From contig OX359201.1 of the NCBI GenBank assembly GCA_947172415.1, positions 5,568,501 to 5,632,500 of the forward strand: a stretch of DNA of 64,000 nt, in the 5' to 3' direction. A program made the position numbers and the translations under genes. Within the stretch, counting starts at the first letter, position 1. The number at the start of each line of letters is the position of its first letter. Shown here piece by piece: positions 1 to 13,400 of this stretch. Source of the stretch: Chondrosia reniformis. Lineage: Eukaryota > Porifera > Demospongiae > Chondrillida > Chondrillidae. The notes below the pieces were generated by a model. That model made no database searches, had not been told where the DNA came from, and was given only the letters and a program-made list of their open reading frames with translations.

Positions 1-299
1 TGTTTTTGGCACCCAGTTTCATGAAAGATGGAGCCCCCCACTTTTTAAGAGTTGCTACCACACCTGCCTGGGATCAACTTTACACTCAGTAAAGTGATGC
101 TAAAAATTAGCATTACCAATACATTCCCAACTACAACATTGCAAAGCAAATTAGCAACCACTCAAAGGAAGAAATTTAAAGCTTAGAACAGAATATACAA
201 ATTTAAGAACTTGTTTGAACTCCCAAAATTGTCATATAAAACCTTAATATATATTTCTAAATTATTATATACATGCATGTTGTTATATATTCCAATTAT

Positions 300-374
300 A
301 TAGCTATAAATTATTTTGTACCGTAGTTTGATAATTCCCGCTAGTCACGTGATTAACACGAGTTTCACACAAAA
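300..374 (+). promoter_or_regulatory. WDR46 core promoter region
   Basis: This short AT-rich leader holds a TATA-like stretch near 303-310 and an E-box CACGTG at 346-351, about 24 bp before the WDR46 start codon. Assignment as a promoter rests only on position and these motifs. Confidence 0.4.
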
Positions 375-3300
375 ATGGAGAAGTTACAGAGTAGAGACAG
401 AGAGAGAGACAAAGAAGAGCACAGAAAGAACGTGCTTGCATTAAAGGATCCAAACCTCAAGCGTAGACTTAAATATTACAAGAGAATCAAGAACAAGCCC
501 GATACGAAATCTGTGCGTAACAAGAAATTAAAGCATATTTTGAAATCACAGACAAGTAAGGCAGAACGTGCTGCAGCGAAGGCAGCAAGGGCCGAACTAC
601 TTCTACTTGAGGATCCAGGGTGAGGGCTAGTTGATTACGTTGCGGTAGTTCTTACTGCCTATTAACTGTCGTATTTATCCTTGAATTGTTTTATATAGTT
701 TTCTGGAGCCGGAAGGTGACTTGGAGAAGACTTATAAAGTAAAACAGAAGGACATACTGAAGCAAGTTGATGTTGCTAGTGCAAGCAAGGTGTGACTCCA
801 TCTAATGTGATTTTTATGGACGTACGTATGTACTACACTATAATTATATTCTGATGTAATCTACAGCACTTTGAACTGTCATTGGACCAGCTGGGGCCGT
901 ACCACATAGATTATTCTAGAAATGGAAGGTGATTATTGTCTGTGTATATATCTAGTGGATACATCATTGCACATTTTCTACTGTATATTATATCTGTCAT
1001 TATTGTTGCCAGATTCCTGTTAATTGGTGGTAAAAAGGGTCACCTAGCAACCTTTGATTGGACAACTAAACGGTTGGGCTGTGAGTTCCAAGTTCGTGAA
1101 ACAGTCAGAGATGTTCAGTAAGTCTGATATGTTGGAAAGCATGTATACAAATGGCAATGATAATACACCATATAAAGCTGTACAATTCAATATTACATAC
1201 GTATCTACGTGAGTAGACACTTTCCGTAAGTCAAACTATTTCTTCATTTAATAAATCAGAAGTGGTTAACAAATCACATGTACGTAGATATGATTGCATA
1301 AACAGAGGACGTTCATCTTACGGCCCATTAGCATATTTTCAGGTATAGTGAATAATCACATTTAATCGTACCAGTGATATAGCCTTTGCATAAGCTAAGT
1401 GTCATTAGCCCCATATATGGTGTGTGTAAATATGGTTGTTATACAATTATAACAGGTAATAACTCTGATCCCACTTGAACTGGATTACCTATGTATCACT
1501 ATGTATATGGATAATCCTACTTGTTCTGTCTACTCTGTAATAAATTAAGAAGCTTATAGGGAGATAAACGTGGAAGGAGCTTTGGATGAGGATACAGGAG
1601 TTATCTCTTTCTTCTTTTGCTCCACTGGGTTTAGAAAGCTGTTTCTGGGAATTCCACCCTTCATCGGTGACCCTGGGAATCTTTGTATTTTATTATTTTA
1701 CTCAAATTTACTGCGACCCTTATAAAAGACAATGTCTGCTATTCACGAATGTGTATTGTATTACTTTGTGAATATAGTTACGTAGATTTCTGTTCTCCTG
1801 TGTATATACAGTCAACTCCTGATATAACGAACACCAAAATCCCAGCATAATTGTTCTTTATAAAAGAAGTTCTTTATAACCGAATGTACTTTATTTGTAT
1901 ATAACTATATAAATAAACTACTCATCAGTGCAGTATGAATACAGTAGAATGCTTACAAAATTAAAATTACGTAAAATAGTATATTAATGGTACTCAGGGT
2001 GGACTTTTCAACTGAAAATTTGTCACAAATACCCTTCTCCTTCCTCCCTTTATCCACTTCGTCCAGTAACTTCGGTTTAAGAATGATAAATACAGCCGTT
2101 TTTGGCTTCACACATACATAATCATAAGTTAACACGTTCGTTATAATAGAAGTTTGTTTAGGGTTGTTTGTTATAAACAGAAGGAATTGAATGGACAGGA
2201 AATTGTTTTTTGACAATCGTTCGTTATAACCCAAAATTCGTTATGAGCGAGTTCATTATAAGTGGAGTCAACTGTAATAGTATACAACTTCTGCTGGGGC
2301 TAGCAAAGTACTTCACTATACTTAGACATTCACTATAAGCGATTTTATTATAATGAGATTCTACTGTAGTTAGATTTCTGTTCTCCTCCTCTGCATACAG
2401 ATATCTCCACCATGAGTTGATGTTTGCCGTAGCACAGAAGGAGTATGTCTACATATATGATAACAGTGGCACGGAACTACACCAACTGAAGCAGCACAAT
2501 CGCGTCAACAAAATGGTGTTTCTCCCATACCACTTTCTACTTGCGACTATAGTGAGTACTGTACAAAGTGACTGGAACATTCCATGTAATATAAGACGGT
2601 ACAATGACATGTAAATGATCCCATTTCCATAGTCCCTTTACTCTAGCAAGTGTTACTTGCATCCTAAATGGCTACACTGTAAATACGCATGTCTTGCAAG
2701 GAGGATCTAAGGTGAAGGGTGCTATTCCCAATGTCTGGCCCAGTGGAGGCAAAGAAGATAAGAAGACTCTTGTATCCTCATCCAAAGCTCTCATGATTTA
2801 GTTCCCTATAGTCCTTTTAGCATAGAATAGGTATAGTACGTATATAGGGTGTTAGAGTACTCAAGTGGGGGGCAGGGTCACAAAGGTCACTAGTTCAAAT
2901 TCAAATATTACGTATACTCTCTAGTCAAATCAAGTGCTCACAATCTTCCCACACTCATTTATGCATGCATCCATTGGTGAATGGTTAAGTCAAGTGCAAA
3001 TTATGGCTTAGTTGAATGCTTGGCTTGTATGTAGTACTACTGTATTGTATATAGTACTACTGTATTGTATATTGTACTACTGTATTGTATATAGTACTAC
3101 TGTATTGTATATAGTACTACTGTATTGTATATTGTACTACTGTATTGTATATAGTACTACTGTATTGTATATAGTACTACTGTATTGTATATTGTACTAC
3201 TGTATTGTATATAGTACTACTGTATTGTATATGGTGTTACTGTATTGTATATAGTACTACTGTATTGTATAGGGTGAATATGGTATTCTGAGGTATCATG

Positions 3301-6300
3301 ATGTCAGTACTGGTGACTACTTAGCCAACTACAGGACAAAACTGGGCTCCTGTGATGCAATGGCACTCAACCCCTACAATGCTATTGTCCACACTGGACA
3401 CTATAATGGTAAAGTGCTGCAGGGTCTAGTACATACGTATACATACGGTCACCTTGAGCTCTTTATAATATTGACATGTTTAAAGAGTATTGTATTGAAA
3501 TGTATGTAAGTATTGCATTCTGATTGCTTTATATTAAACACGTAAAATCCTTTTAAACCTTCCTTTCATATGACTGTCCTCTGGTTCATTATGAAAAGGT
3601 AATTAGATTGGTGTGTGGTGTATTTGGTTGCATTTATTCAAAATACGTAGTAAATATAACATTTCAATACCAACTGTTTCATGAATAATCACTCAATTCA
3701 GCACATATACTGCAGCTATAGTATTAATACAAGTTATAAGCACTATCTACCCCTATATAGTTAAACTGTAACGTATAAACAGACTAGAGCTTTATTGTTC
3801 AGTTTTACTGTTAAGTTTGAGCTGATCAACACTTGTTAGTTGCAGTTAATCTTCATGTCCACATACTTTAGGGACCTGGTGCTGGTTGTGAAGGTATTCC
3901 ATACTATTCCTTTCCAACCACCTGGTATAGTGTTATGTCTGTATACACCATTTAATGCAGCATGGAAGCATCTGTTAAACCACCAACCACCAGCTTCATA
4001 GTATTCTGCACAATTATTTGACCCTTTGTCATTATCTCTGTCATAAGTACTAAACTGCATCCCATCAAGGCTATGACCAGATGTCATACTGTCTCCAGCT
4101 GTGCCTGAATATCCTGAAAATTCTAGAGTGTAATTACTAGCAGAATTCCCTACCATAAAGAAGCTGTACTGTGCATACTTTGATACTCCATTGAAGTCAG
4201 CCATATCAACACGAAGAGTACATGTTTGTTGTCTGGTAGTTAGACAGTGTATGTTCTCCAAGCCTAGCCAATATTCACCACGTGGGTTACCAAATCCATG
4301 GACATAGTCTCCCCATCCACGTTGGAAATCAACTGATCCATCCATTCTTCTCTGTATGGTGGTCCAGCGACCACTCATATCACAGTAGACCCACATGGGC
4401 TGAAAGCATCCAGGGTCAATCAGATAGACTCCAGACTGAGTACATCCTCTAGAGTACACCTCCTTACAATCTTGAGGGAGTCTTGGAGTGTACAGCCTGT
4501 CAGGAGAGCCTAAGAAGAACAATAAACTAGATGAATAATTTAAAACACCATTTTCCTACATGCTATGTCTATTCTGTAAAAAAGCCTATAGGGGAACTAA
4601 ACCTGGAGAGAGCTTTGGATGAAGATACAGGAGTCTTTCTTTCTTCTGCCCCACTGGACCAGATGGCTGTTTCTGGGAATTCCACCCTTCATCAGTGATC
4701 CTGGGAATCTTTGTCTTTTCTTGTTCTTTTGTGAATCCTTGGCTTGGTGAAGCCAAGATGTACAGTACTGATGATAATTTGATTTATAAACCACAATTCC
4801 AGTTACCCAATTTTGTCCATGCTACTTACGTACATTGTCCCCTTGTTTGGTGTACCATCATGATAACTGACAGAAAGAACAACAGATTTCCAATCATCTT
4901 ATTTCTCTGAATCAGATGTTGTTTGCTGAACTGTTTTAAGTGGCTATATATTTTCATTTTATTGTGTTTATTAGTAAAACCATTTTCTATAAGAATTAGA
5001 AGGTATTTTTAGTTTGAATTTATTTAAATGCACTTTATATTAGTTTCTACAGTTAGTGTTCTAGACATGTTCCATTGAAGCTACGTATATATATTGCATG
5101 TGTATCTGTTACTTATGGTGTTATACAACACAAAGTAATTCATCACAAACCATCCGGGACTCGGAAAGGATCAAAAAGAAGAAAAAAATTCCCAGCGTCA
5201 CTGATGAAGGGTGGAATTCCCAGAAACAGCTGTCTGGCCTAGTGGAGAAGAAGACAAGTAAAAGGAGAAAAATCTTAATCCACAGCTCTCACTAATTTTA
5301 GCTCCCTATAGGTCTTTTTACTGTAGAATCTAAAGTATGTAGATGCATCATGTAAGTAAAACTTTATGTTAAATTATTCATGTTTCCACACCTGCTGTAC
5401 AAGGTATATACGTGCCACTCATCTGAAACCTGCTCTCCCTTCTTGTTAAGGTACTGTTGCTCTGTGGAGTCCAAATGTCAAGACCCCTTTGGTGAAGATG
5501 CAGTGTCATAGAGGAGCAGTGAGGTCCATAGCCATTGATCAAGGAGGCTACCACATGGCTACATCGGGGATGGATGCACAGCTGAGAATATGGGACATAC
5601 GGAACTACAAACCAGTTCACGAGTACTTCACTCCACGACCAGCTGATGCCATGGACATGAGTCAGAGAGGTTTGCTTGGGCTGGTGGCTGGAAAAGATGT
5701 CCAAATATGGAAGGAAGCTGTGAAGGTGAAGCAGAAAGCACCTTACATGCAGCATAGACTGAAATTTGATGGGTCCAGCCTGCAGTTCTGTCCCTTTGAG
5801 GATGTACTTGGCGTGGGACATGCAAAGGGTTTCATAAGTCTTCTTGTTCCAGGTAAGATAGAAACCACTAGATTCTTCACATAACATATGTAAATAGTCG
5901 TTGTTTATCCGTACTATTGTACTACTGGTCAGTTGATTTGTTCTTACTCTCTGTTCTCAGGCGCTGGAGAGCCCAACTACGATGCGCTGGAGGTCAACCC
6001 GTATCAGACAAAGAAGCAGAGACAAGAATCTGAAGTGAAGCAGTTGTTGGAGAAGGTGAGGAATCATTCCTTCAGCTCTTTTGTCTCTAGTAAATCTCAA
6101 TTTACGTACATACGTATGCATATACATACATACATAATAGAGTAAGGATTCCTTCTAACTTATCTTTCGAAAGATGACCCTTTCAAAACTAACATACATA
6201 CGTGTATGCATATGTATGTATATACGTAAGTATACCATCTATTGGGAATCGAATATGAACATATATCTAGGTATGTAGTGCTGTGTGAAGGCCAAGATAT

Positions 6301-7334
6301 CCCATTTTGTTGTTAATTATTATAATTGGTCAAATACTTCTATGTCTGTAAATGTTACAGGTTTCCTCTAATTATGTTGATGTTATCTTTGAAAGGGTTC
6401 CTCTTCGGTCTCTTTTATATATATAAATATATATAAATATTATATTGTTAACTTCAGGTATTTAGTACTCAGTAAAACTTTTGTATCCTCATCCAAAGCT
6501 CTCACTAGGTTTAGTTCCCTATAGGCCTTTATCCTAAAGTAGATGTAGTCTATACCTATATAAGAAAAATGGTGTCTTAGATTAATCATATATACAAATA
6601 TGTATGCTTCTCATACTCTAAAGAATGTATTTAGTTTGCTATGTCAGCACAACTGAAGAGGTGCAATTGTCTCCTTGATACTCGTAGATCCCTGCTGATG
6701 TGATCACGCTGGACCCAACAGATATCCTTCACGTTGACAGGGCTGACACTGAAACCATTCAAAAAGAAAGGCAGTTGGAAAAGGAAGCTAATTTAGCTTT
6801 CAAGAGAGAAAAGGAGATGCAAAAGACAAGAGGCAAGACAGCACCTCACAAGCTGGCCAAGAAGAGGCAGGTGGAAAAGGAAAGGAAGAAAAGGGTCAGT
6901 TTATTAGGCTTGGTACATATGGATTTATTGAAACGTTAGAAGGGATATATATTATACATAAATATAAGTATTATTCTACAAAAGTATGTATGTACATCAG
7001 AAATGTATATATTATAAATAGTTTCTCATCTATATCAACTAAGATTCTAAAAAACATACACATGTAAAGTCTAAAATCCTTCTCGTATATACGTATATAC
7101 TGTGTTCTGATGGGCTTATATTGGAAGCATTATAATGTGTAAAGTGGGAGCTAGTGCAGTATCCAGTATCACTGCATGTGGTACTACATGGATCTCTTTT
7201 TAATATAGGAGTTAGCCAGAGCTCGTATGATTGCAAAAATGGAGGAGGAAAAGAAAACAAAAGTTGAAGAGGAGAGTAAAACACCTTCAGCATTAGACAG
7301 GTTCAAAGCTCCCTCAAAACGAAGAAAACATTAA
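375..7334 (+). CDS. WDR46: WD repeat protein 46 (Utp7/BING4 family), 10 exons
   Basis: Nucleolar WD40 scaffold of the small-subunit processome (UTP7 in yeast), needed for 18S rRNA maturation. Exons: 375-619, 699-789, 867-928, 1013-1117, 2401-2551, 3273-3408, 5451-5852, 5961-6055, 6688-6894, 7209-7334; phases agree at every junction and give about 539 aa. The N-terminus is Lys/Arg-rich (exon 1). WD blades run through exons 3-7, for example [13 protein letters not shown] and [15 protein letters not shown]. The BING4-type C-terminal region follows ([18 protein letters not shown]), then a basic tail ending [11 protein letters not shown] 375 is the first in-frame start of exon 1. The acceptor of exon 6 is the last unit of a 20-bp minisatellite, and intron 6 contains a fibrinogen-domain exon on the opposite strand. 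Confidence 0.93.
1540..1700 (-). repeat. SINE-like dispersed repeat, minus copy
   Basis: Diverged copy of the family described in full at 55350-55595, in inverted orientation, inside WDR46 intron 4. The head block (GGAATTCCCAGAAACAG on the minus strand) is still recognisable. Confidence 0.7.
1809..2274 (-). mobile_element. pogo/Tigger-type DNA transposon remnant
   Basis: Lies in WDR46 intron 4. Terminal inverted repeats start CAGTCAACTCC at 1809 and end in the matching complement at 2274, flanked by TA on both sides as expected for Tc1/mariner-pogo elements. Both ends are rich in GTTATAACGAA-like words. On the minus strand a frame reads [18 protein letters not shown] followed by [10 protein letters not shown], the helix-turn-helix of the CENP-B/Tigger DNA-binding domain. 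Only about 466 bp survive and there is no DDE catalytic domain, so it is an internally deleted, immobile copy. A second related terminus (CTCATTATAATAAAATCG on the minus strand) ends near 2366. Confidence 0.75.
2690..2845 (+). repeat. SINE-like dispersed repeat, plus copy
   Basis: Copy in WDR46 intron 5 carrying the box-A-like word TGGCCCAGTGG at 2736-2746 and the tail block ATCCTCATCCAAAGCTCTCA. Confidence 0.7.
3030..3272 (+). repeat. 20-bp minisatellite abutting a splice acceptor
   Basis: About 12 units of TACTACTGTATTGTATATAG. The last bases alternate ATAG/ATTG with a period of three units, suggesting a 60-bp higher-order repeat. The array runs directly into exon 6 of WDR46, and its terminal TATAG is the splice acceptor. 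The open reading frame through it is an artefact of the repeat. Confidence 0.9.
3836..4509 (-). CDS. Fibrinogen-related domain exon (ficolin/tenascin-like), nested antisense in WDR46
   Basis: A single terminal exon encodes a nearly complete fibrinogen C-terminal (FReD) domain of about 224 aa. Visible hallmarks: [10 protein letters not shown] near the start, the MWVYCDM strand, [18 protein letters not shown], the calcium-site word YDRDNDKG followed by [17 protein letters not shown], and a C-terminal Cys (DMKINCN stop). An acceptor TTCTTCTTAG precedes it, and the exon starts with two bases of a split codon, so at least one upstream exon (signal peptide or other domains) should exist; I could not find it. 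An AATAAA on the minus strand at about 3790-3796 lies just past the stop. FReDs act as secreted lectin-like or adhesion modules. It is either a small nested gene or a captured exon; the frame is intact. Confidence 0.75.
4570..4762 (-). repeat. SINE-like dispersed repeat, minus copy
   Basis: Near full-length copy just upstream of the fibrinogen-domain exon. Read on the minus strand it runs from the GCCAAGGATTCAC head to the CCTATAGGC tail. Confidence 0.75.
5145..5335 (+). repeat. SINE-like dispersed repeat, plus copy
   Basis: Near full-length copy in WDR46 intron 6 with TGGCCTAGTGG in the box-A position and an AG-rich middle. Confidence 0.75.
6470..6545 (+). repeat. SINE-like dispersed repeat, 3' fragment
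   Basis: Only the tail block (ATCCTCATCCAAAGCTCTCA, then GTTTAGTTCCCTATAGG) remains, in WDR46 intron 8. Confidence 0.65.
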
Positions 7335-7475
7335 ACGTTACATGTCATAGTATATACGTAAATCTGTATATTCTTAAAGATGAATTTTAAAACTCAAAAT
7401 GAATAATACTTGTGTTAGTGTCAAGCAATGGTTCATTGAAAAATGGGTTCATAGTTCATAGTTCATTTTGGACTC

Positions 7476-10400
7476 CTAAACATTGATAATCTCCCCGGAG
7501 CAGCAGGTACATGGAACCATTAGGTTGCCATGGTGACCAGTGCTAGTGTAGACAGGAGGTGAAAGCTTTTCCAGCACACATCTGAGTGTTTCCTTGGTAA
7601 CCATCTCGCTACTGTCCTCTTGGACCTGTAATGAAGGATCCTCCTCCGCTTGCCTGCCCTCTACCACAGGAGAGTGGAGAGGGTGGACGAATGCCTCCGC
7701 TGCTTGCTGTATCTGTGCCAGCTTGTCCTATAAAATAGCAAGTACATTTAGCACTATAAAATATATAGCAAGCTCATATAGAACTATAAAATATATAGCA
7801 AGTACATTTAGCACTATAAAAATTTACTAATATTAGGTACATATCTCTAAGATACTCCCCTATATATACATAGATACTACTATAAGGGGCACTCATCTAA
7901 TATTACACTGCACATACATAAGGTTGAGCCTGTTATGATTAATTAAATGTAGCACTGAGGAAAACCTTGAACAGATAATCTTCTTTGCTCAAAGACTGCT
8001 TCAGTGCAAATGCGTAAGTGTACATCATTAGTCACATGTATATTCTGTCAACAATTATCATCTGTCAATAAACTAGGACCAGTCAAGAACTAATCAACAA
8101 GGATGCAGTATCTGTCAACAGTTAGCCTATGACAATCCTCTAGCCTGTCAAGTCATTTACATTTATCTATTTATGTTTAGCCAACTGCTGACCTCTAATT
8201 CACTTCTCTCTTTAAGTAGCTTATCAATAAAACTGTCCTTTTCCTGTATTTTCTCCTTCAAAGCCTTCCTCTTGTTATGATACAGCTCTATGTATTCTGC
8301 AATCGTAGCATTCTCTCCTTCCAACTGCACAGTAATATACTCATATTCCTGAAGTCTGTCCACCAAATCAGCATTCTGTGACATCACCAATGTGAACCGA
8401 TCCTAAGGATGGGGACAGGGAGAAGGAGAGGAATAGATATGGAGATAGGGATGGGGATGGAGATAGGGATAGGGATAGGGATAAAGCAATAGCAACGGAA
8501 ACATACATGTAGGACAAACAATAGCTTGAAATATCAATATCAATACTTTAAACACATTTCATACAAACAAAGACATTTAAATCATTACTATGCAAAGACT
8601 ATAAGTGGGAATTTATGACGGCTTGAATATTCAAAAACGTAACTATATGTAACTTTCCAAACAAAATAATTTGAATAAAAAGATTCATTATGTATGTATA
8701 TAACTTTCAATATATTGTTGGGTACCTGAAGGGCTGTAAAGTTGCTAGACAATTCTAAAATTTGATCCTGAGTCACATGATTGTCATGTGATTCGTTAGC
8801 TTCTTCATGCAGTGAGAAGGAATGAAGCTGTTCTGTTAAGGTGTCCTTTTCGCTAGCCAGCTGTTGTATTTGCTGGCCCATATCTTCCCTTTCCTGGAGG
8901 ACAGTCTGCAGCTTGTGAACAAGGGAGTCTCTCTCAGCTTCAACATTCTTCAAACTCTGCTTCATTAGAGTATCTTCCTCAGTTAAGAGTCCATCCACTG
9001 TCTCCTGTCCACTCTTGCTGATTTCCGTGCTCCCATCAGCCTCCTCCTCCCTCTCCCTCCCATCCCCCGCCTGACGGTGTTTGGCCAGTTCTGTGCGTAA
9101 AACTTCAATCTGTTCATTCAGAAGAGACACCTGCTGTCCGTGTGTAGTAGATGCTTCCATCAGCTTCTTCCTACCATATTGTTCAGTCTCCAAATCACTT
9201 GCTAATTCCATATTCTTGTGTGACTACATGAAAACAGCAAAATTGAAATTAATATGACCAAATTTGAAACAATTTATTTGATGAAATGAAATAAATAGGC
9301 ACTTTATTTATAACAAAGAAATTAAGATCAAACTTGGAAAATTAAGCTGGTCAATATGAAACAGTAGCCATTTTTTGCTAAATCTGAACTCTATGCATGC
9401 ACTTGAGCTACAACATACAGAATTTCCACACTAATGTCCTCTATATTATGTTTATGGCCTCTTAGGTACCATTCTCATTTACCATAATTTAACCTCTTAA
9501 AGGTACCATTCTCATTTACCATAATTTAACCTCTTAAAGGTACCATTCTCATTTACCATAATTTAACCTCTTAAAGGTACCATTCTCATTTACCATAATT
9601 TAACCTCTTAAAGGTACCATTCTCATTTACCATAATTTAACCTCTTAAAGGTACCATTCTCATTTACCATAATTTAACCTCTTAAAGGTATACTTATATA
9701 CCCTTCTCATTTACCATAATTTAACCTCTTAAAGGTACCATTCTCATTTACCATAATTTAACCTCTTAAAGGTACCATTCTCATTTACCATAATTTAACC
9801 TCTTAAAGGTATACTTATATACCCTTCTCATTTACCATAATTTAACCTCTTAAAGGTACCATTCTCATTTACCATAATTTAAAGGTATACTTATATAGAT
9901 TTTTTTAATTTGGTTTAGCCAGACTGATGGTGGCCTACAAGCTCATTGGTTTAGATGGCCCCTCCCACAGGAAATGGGTTGGGCTACTTTAAACCAACTT
10001 GTTCTCACAGGAACATGTATGCACAGTAGTACAATTTAGATAAGGGTGAATAGACTGGGCCAATGTTGGGTAACTGTTTCTTTTTCCTTTTTTCTCTTTT
10101 CCTTCAACCAAATGGAACAGTCTGATAATCACAGACTACATCTCAAATTGGTTTACCTATATAGGCCTTCACTAGTCTCATACACATCCCCAACTTCTGC
10201 AAGAATGGCTGACACCTCGGAAGGTTGGGTCTGGGAACCATTTGCATATTCCTTGGCGATAATTGCGCAATATCACATGATGGGCACATGATGGACACAT
10301 GATGGGCACATGATGGGCACATGATGGACACATGATGGGCACATACATATGACACATGTGACTTGCTCGTTATTATGCAGTATCTACAATCTGATTGGAG

Positions 10401-13400
10401 TCCACGGATTGCCAGACTCTGCCAAGAAAAATGCACATAGTCCCCAGATCCATCTTCCACACCTTGGAAAATGGCGGCCAGAAGTTAGGGATGGGTATGA
10501 GACTAGGCCTTCACAGGTCTATGAGTCCGTTATAACTTTCAGTTTCCCCAGTCATGACCAGGATCTCTAGTCGGAGCCATTGGCATTGCTTATGTACATA
10601 CCATCCATGAATGTTTTATTTGAAATGTAATCAGAAATTGACTAAAAAGTACAGTATGTTCATAGGTACCATTTTAACAAATTCATCTTGTAGTTCAATC
10701 AGTTGAGCTTTAAGTTCCTTATTCTGAGCTACGGCACTGATGAATGAGAAACAATATATATAGGGTGAAATCTCATCAATTCAAACTAGTTTGAAACAAG
10801 AATGTATTCATGTGTATATATGTTCAAATTAACTAAGTTATTAGATAAAGTAATTCCTTAATATATTCTGTTATAGCAACAAATTTCAAAAGCATTTCAA
10901 AAGTATTTAAATATTTGAATTTTAAGTAATGATATCCAAATGCATATACATTTTTATAAAAAATTCTTCAAAAACCAAAGAAGGCCTAAATATGGAATCA
11001 GTAATTTATAATTACACTAAAATACTAGAACATTCTTTCCTTTACAGATAAAAAACAGCTGACTCACAAAAGTTATTAGATCATTGTTAAATGTAATGAT
11101 TACAACATTCTGACCTAAACTAACCCATCAAAATATGCAAATAGGTTTCTGGGTTACTTGGAGAGTGGATACATGTGACTAAGAATTAGAGATTGATCTG
11201 AGCTTTGTGCTAATAAGGGTAATTCCCTATATGGTTATGTCAGTACGTACGTAGCATACATAATATTACAGTACATGATATAATCAGAATTGTTCATGCA
11301 CAATGGCAACAAGCAGACTCACTGATGCTACAGGACTGATACTAGGAAGGTGCTACAGGACTGATACTGGGAAGGTGCTACAGGACTGATACTGGGAAGG
11401 TGCTACAGGACTGATACTGGGAAGGTGCTACAGGACTGATACTGGGAAGGTGCTACAGGACTGATACTGGGAAGGTGCTACAGGACTGATACTGGGAAGG
11501 TGCTACAGGACTGATACTGGGAAGGTGCTACAGGACTGATACTGGGAAGGTGCTACAGGACTGATACTGGGAAGGTGCTACAGGACTGATACTAGGAAGG
11601 TGCTGCAGGACTGATTGCACAATTATCTGAATGCAGTAAATGGCATTGTATACATTCTACTTCAAAGAAAGATGACTTCATTAATGCATTATGAACTAGG
11701 GAATATCATAAACCTGTTGCAATCAATATTTCTATCCATGCAAGTGCATGGGTTTCTAGATTACTTTGAAGATGACTGACTCTCCAAAATATAAAACCAT
11801 GAATGATCTAGACTTTGTGTCAATAATCCCGAAAGTTATGTCAGCATATTTAGATACTCAGATGGTTCACATACATACTGTATATAGTTATATGATATAT
11901 ATCATTTCGATATGACTATGATTAGTAGTATGACTATGGCTGGCCTTTCTCAACATGTAAAAATATGGTAATGACTTTATAATATGTAAATGAAGGATGT
12001 CATTCCCAGAAATAGCTGTCTGGCCTAGTGGAGAAGAGAAGTAGAAGGATAAAACTCTTGTATCCTCATCCAAAGCTCTCACTAGGTTTAGTTCCCTATA
12101 GGCCTTTAATCTTAAATAGATGTAGCATGTTGAACATTATGTGTTCGGTTATTCATGGTGCAGGATGTTTCTAAAGACTGACCGACTGAGAGCTTCCTTG
12201 TCATGGTGTACGGTCTCAAGGAGGGTCTTGTGGTCGATGGACTCACTGCTGAGTCTACTTAATTGCATCTCTAGATCAGCACATTTTGAAGTTAGCTGTG
12301 AAGTAACCCTATAATGGGGAAAGTACATTCAAATGACATGTAACACTTTCTGTCCATGTATAGCCAATTAACACTAGTAAATTGGTTTTACGTTTATTTC
12401 ATTTTTAGTTCATATAAGCAACTAATAAAGTTTTACACACGTACGAGAAGCTGAATTCCTGCTAATAAAATGTAGATATGATATACATAAATTAGTATGT
12501 GGTATTTTAGATAACACATCCATATATGTACAAAGGTCACCACAATGTGTATATCTGTATGGAGAGAAATTTTAGGAAATATGTGTATACGTATATGTAT
12601 GGAGAGAAATTTTAGGAAATATCAGAAGCTAGCCTGTATTCCACCTAATATGGAGTTGTTTAGGAATGATGATGGAAATAGATATACTGTATATATGGAA
12701 ATAAATTACTGTATATATGGAAATAGATACACTGTATGTAATAAAACCATGACAAGGCACACACATTCACAGTAATCAACAGTAATCACCTAACTTCATC
12801 AGGCACACAGGCAAGGTGTTACATCATATCAATCAGTTAAAATCTAAATATAACAGTTACACACATTAGGTCCCTGTTTGTAGTAAAGCTAATTCATTAG
12901 AACATTCCATAATGGGATTGAGGATATAAAGTTAAATCAGTTTCCTGTCAAAACCATCCCATGTATTGCTATTTAGCATAATTCAATTACTTACATTACA
13001 TGGATGTGTTATTACAAAGTCTCATTTCTTTAATGTATCACTTAAAATAGTTTAATTGGGCCAGTTTACGTATAATCAGTAAAGAGAGATATGGTTAGAT
13101 TTAGAGATGTAGATGAGCATTGCTGAATAGCACAACACCTCTTATAATATACATATATTCAACCTTCACTTTTGTTACTCTTTCACATAATAGAATATTT
13201 TGAAAGTAATGATGATTACATCACAGGAATTCTCTGAAAATCACTTTCCTTATTGAACCTTCCCCCTTGCAAAGCATTCCTTACTTGACTCTGTGTATAT
13301 TGGAGTTCAAATTACAGAGTGTAAGAGTTGAAAAGTTTTTACTGAATGCAAGCATGCCATTGAAATCTATGGGATATAGGAACTACCTCTGGCAGGTGAC

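Noticed and set aside
3012-3254. 80-codon frame rich in Tyr/Leu/Cys/Ile
   Set aside because: It is a translation of the 20-bp minisatellite, whose three-unit period is divisible by three; no start context or family resemblance.
8407-8485. GGGATA run as an interstitial telomere repeat
   Set aside because: The animal telomere unit is TTAGGG; here the unit is GGGATA/GGGATGG, which fits a simple purine repeat.
9465-11612. Minisatellite arrays as CRISPR
   Set aside because: Units are directly contiguous without unique spacers, in a eukaryotic intron.
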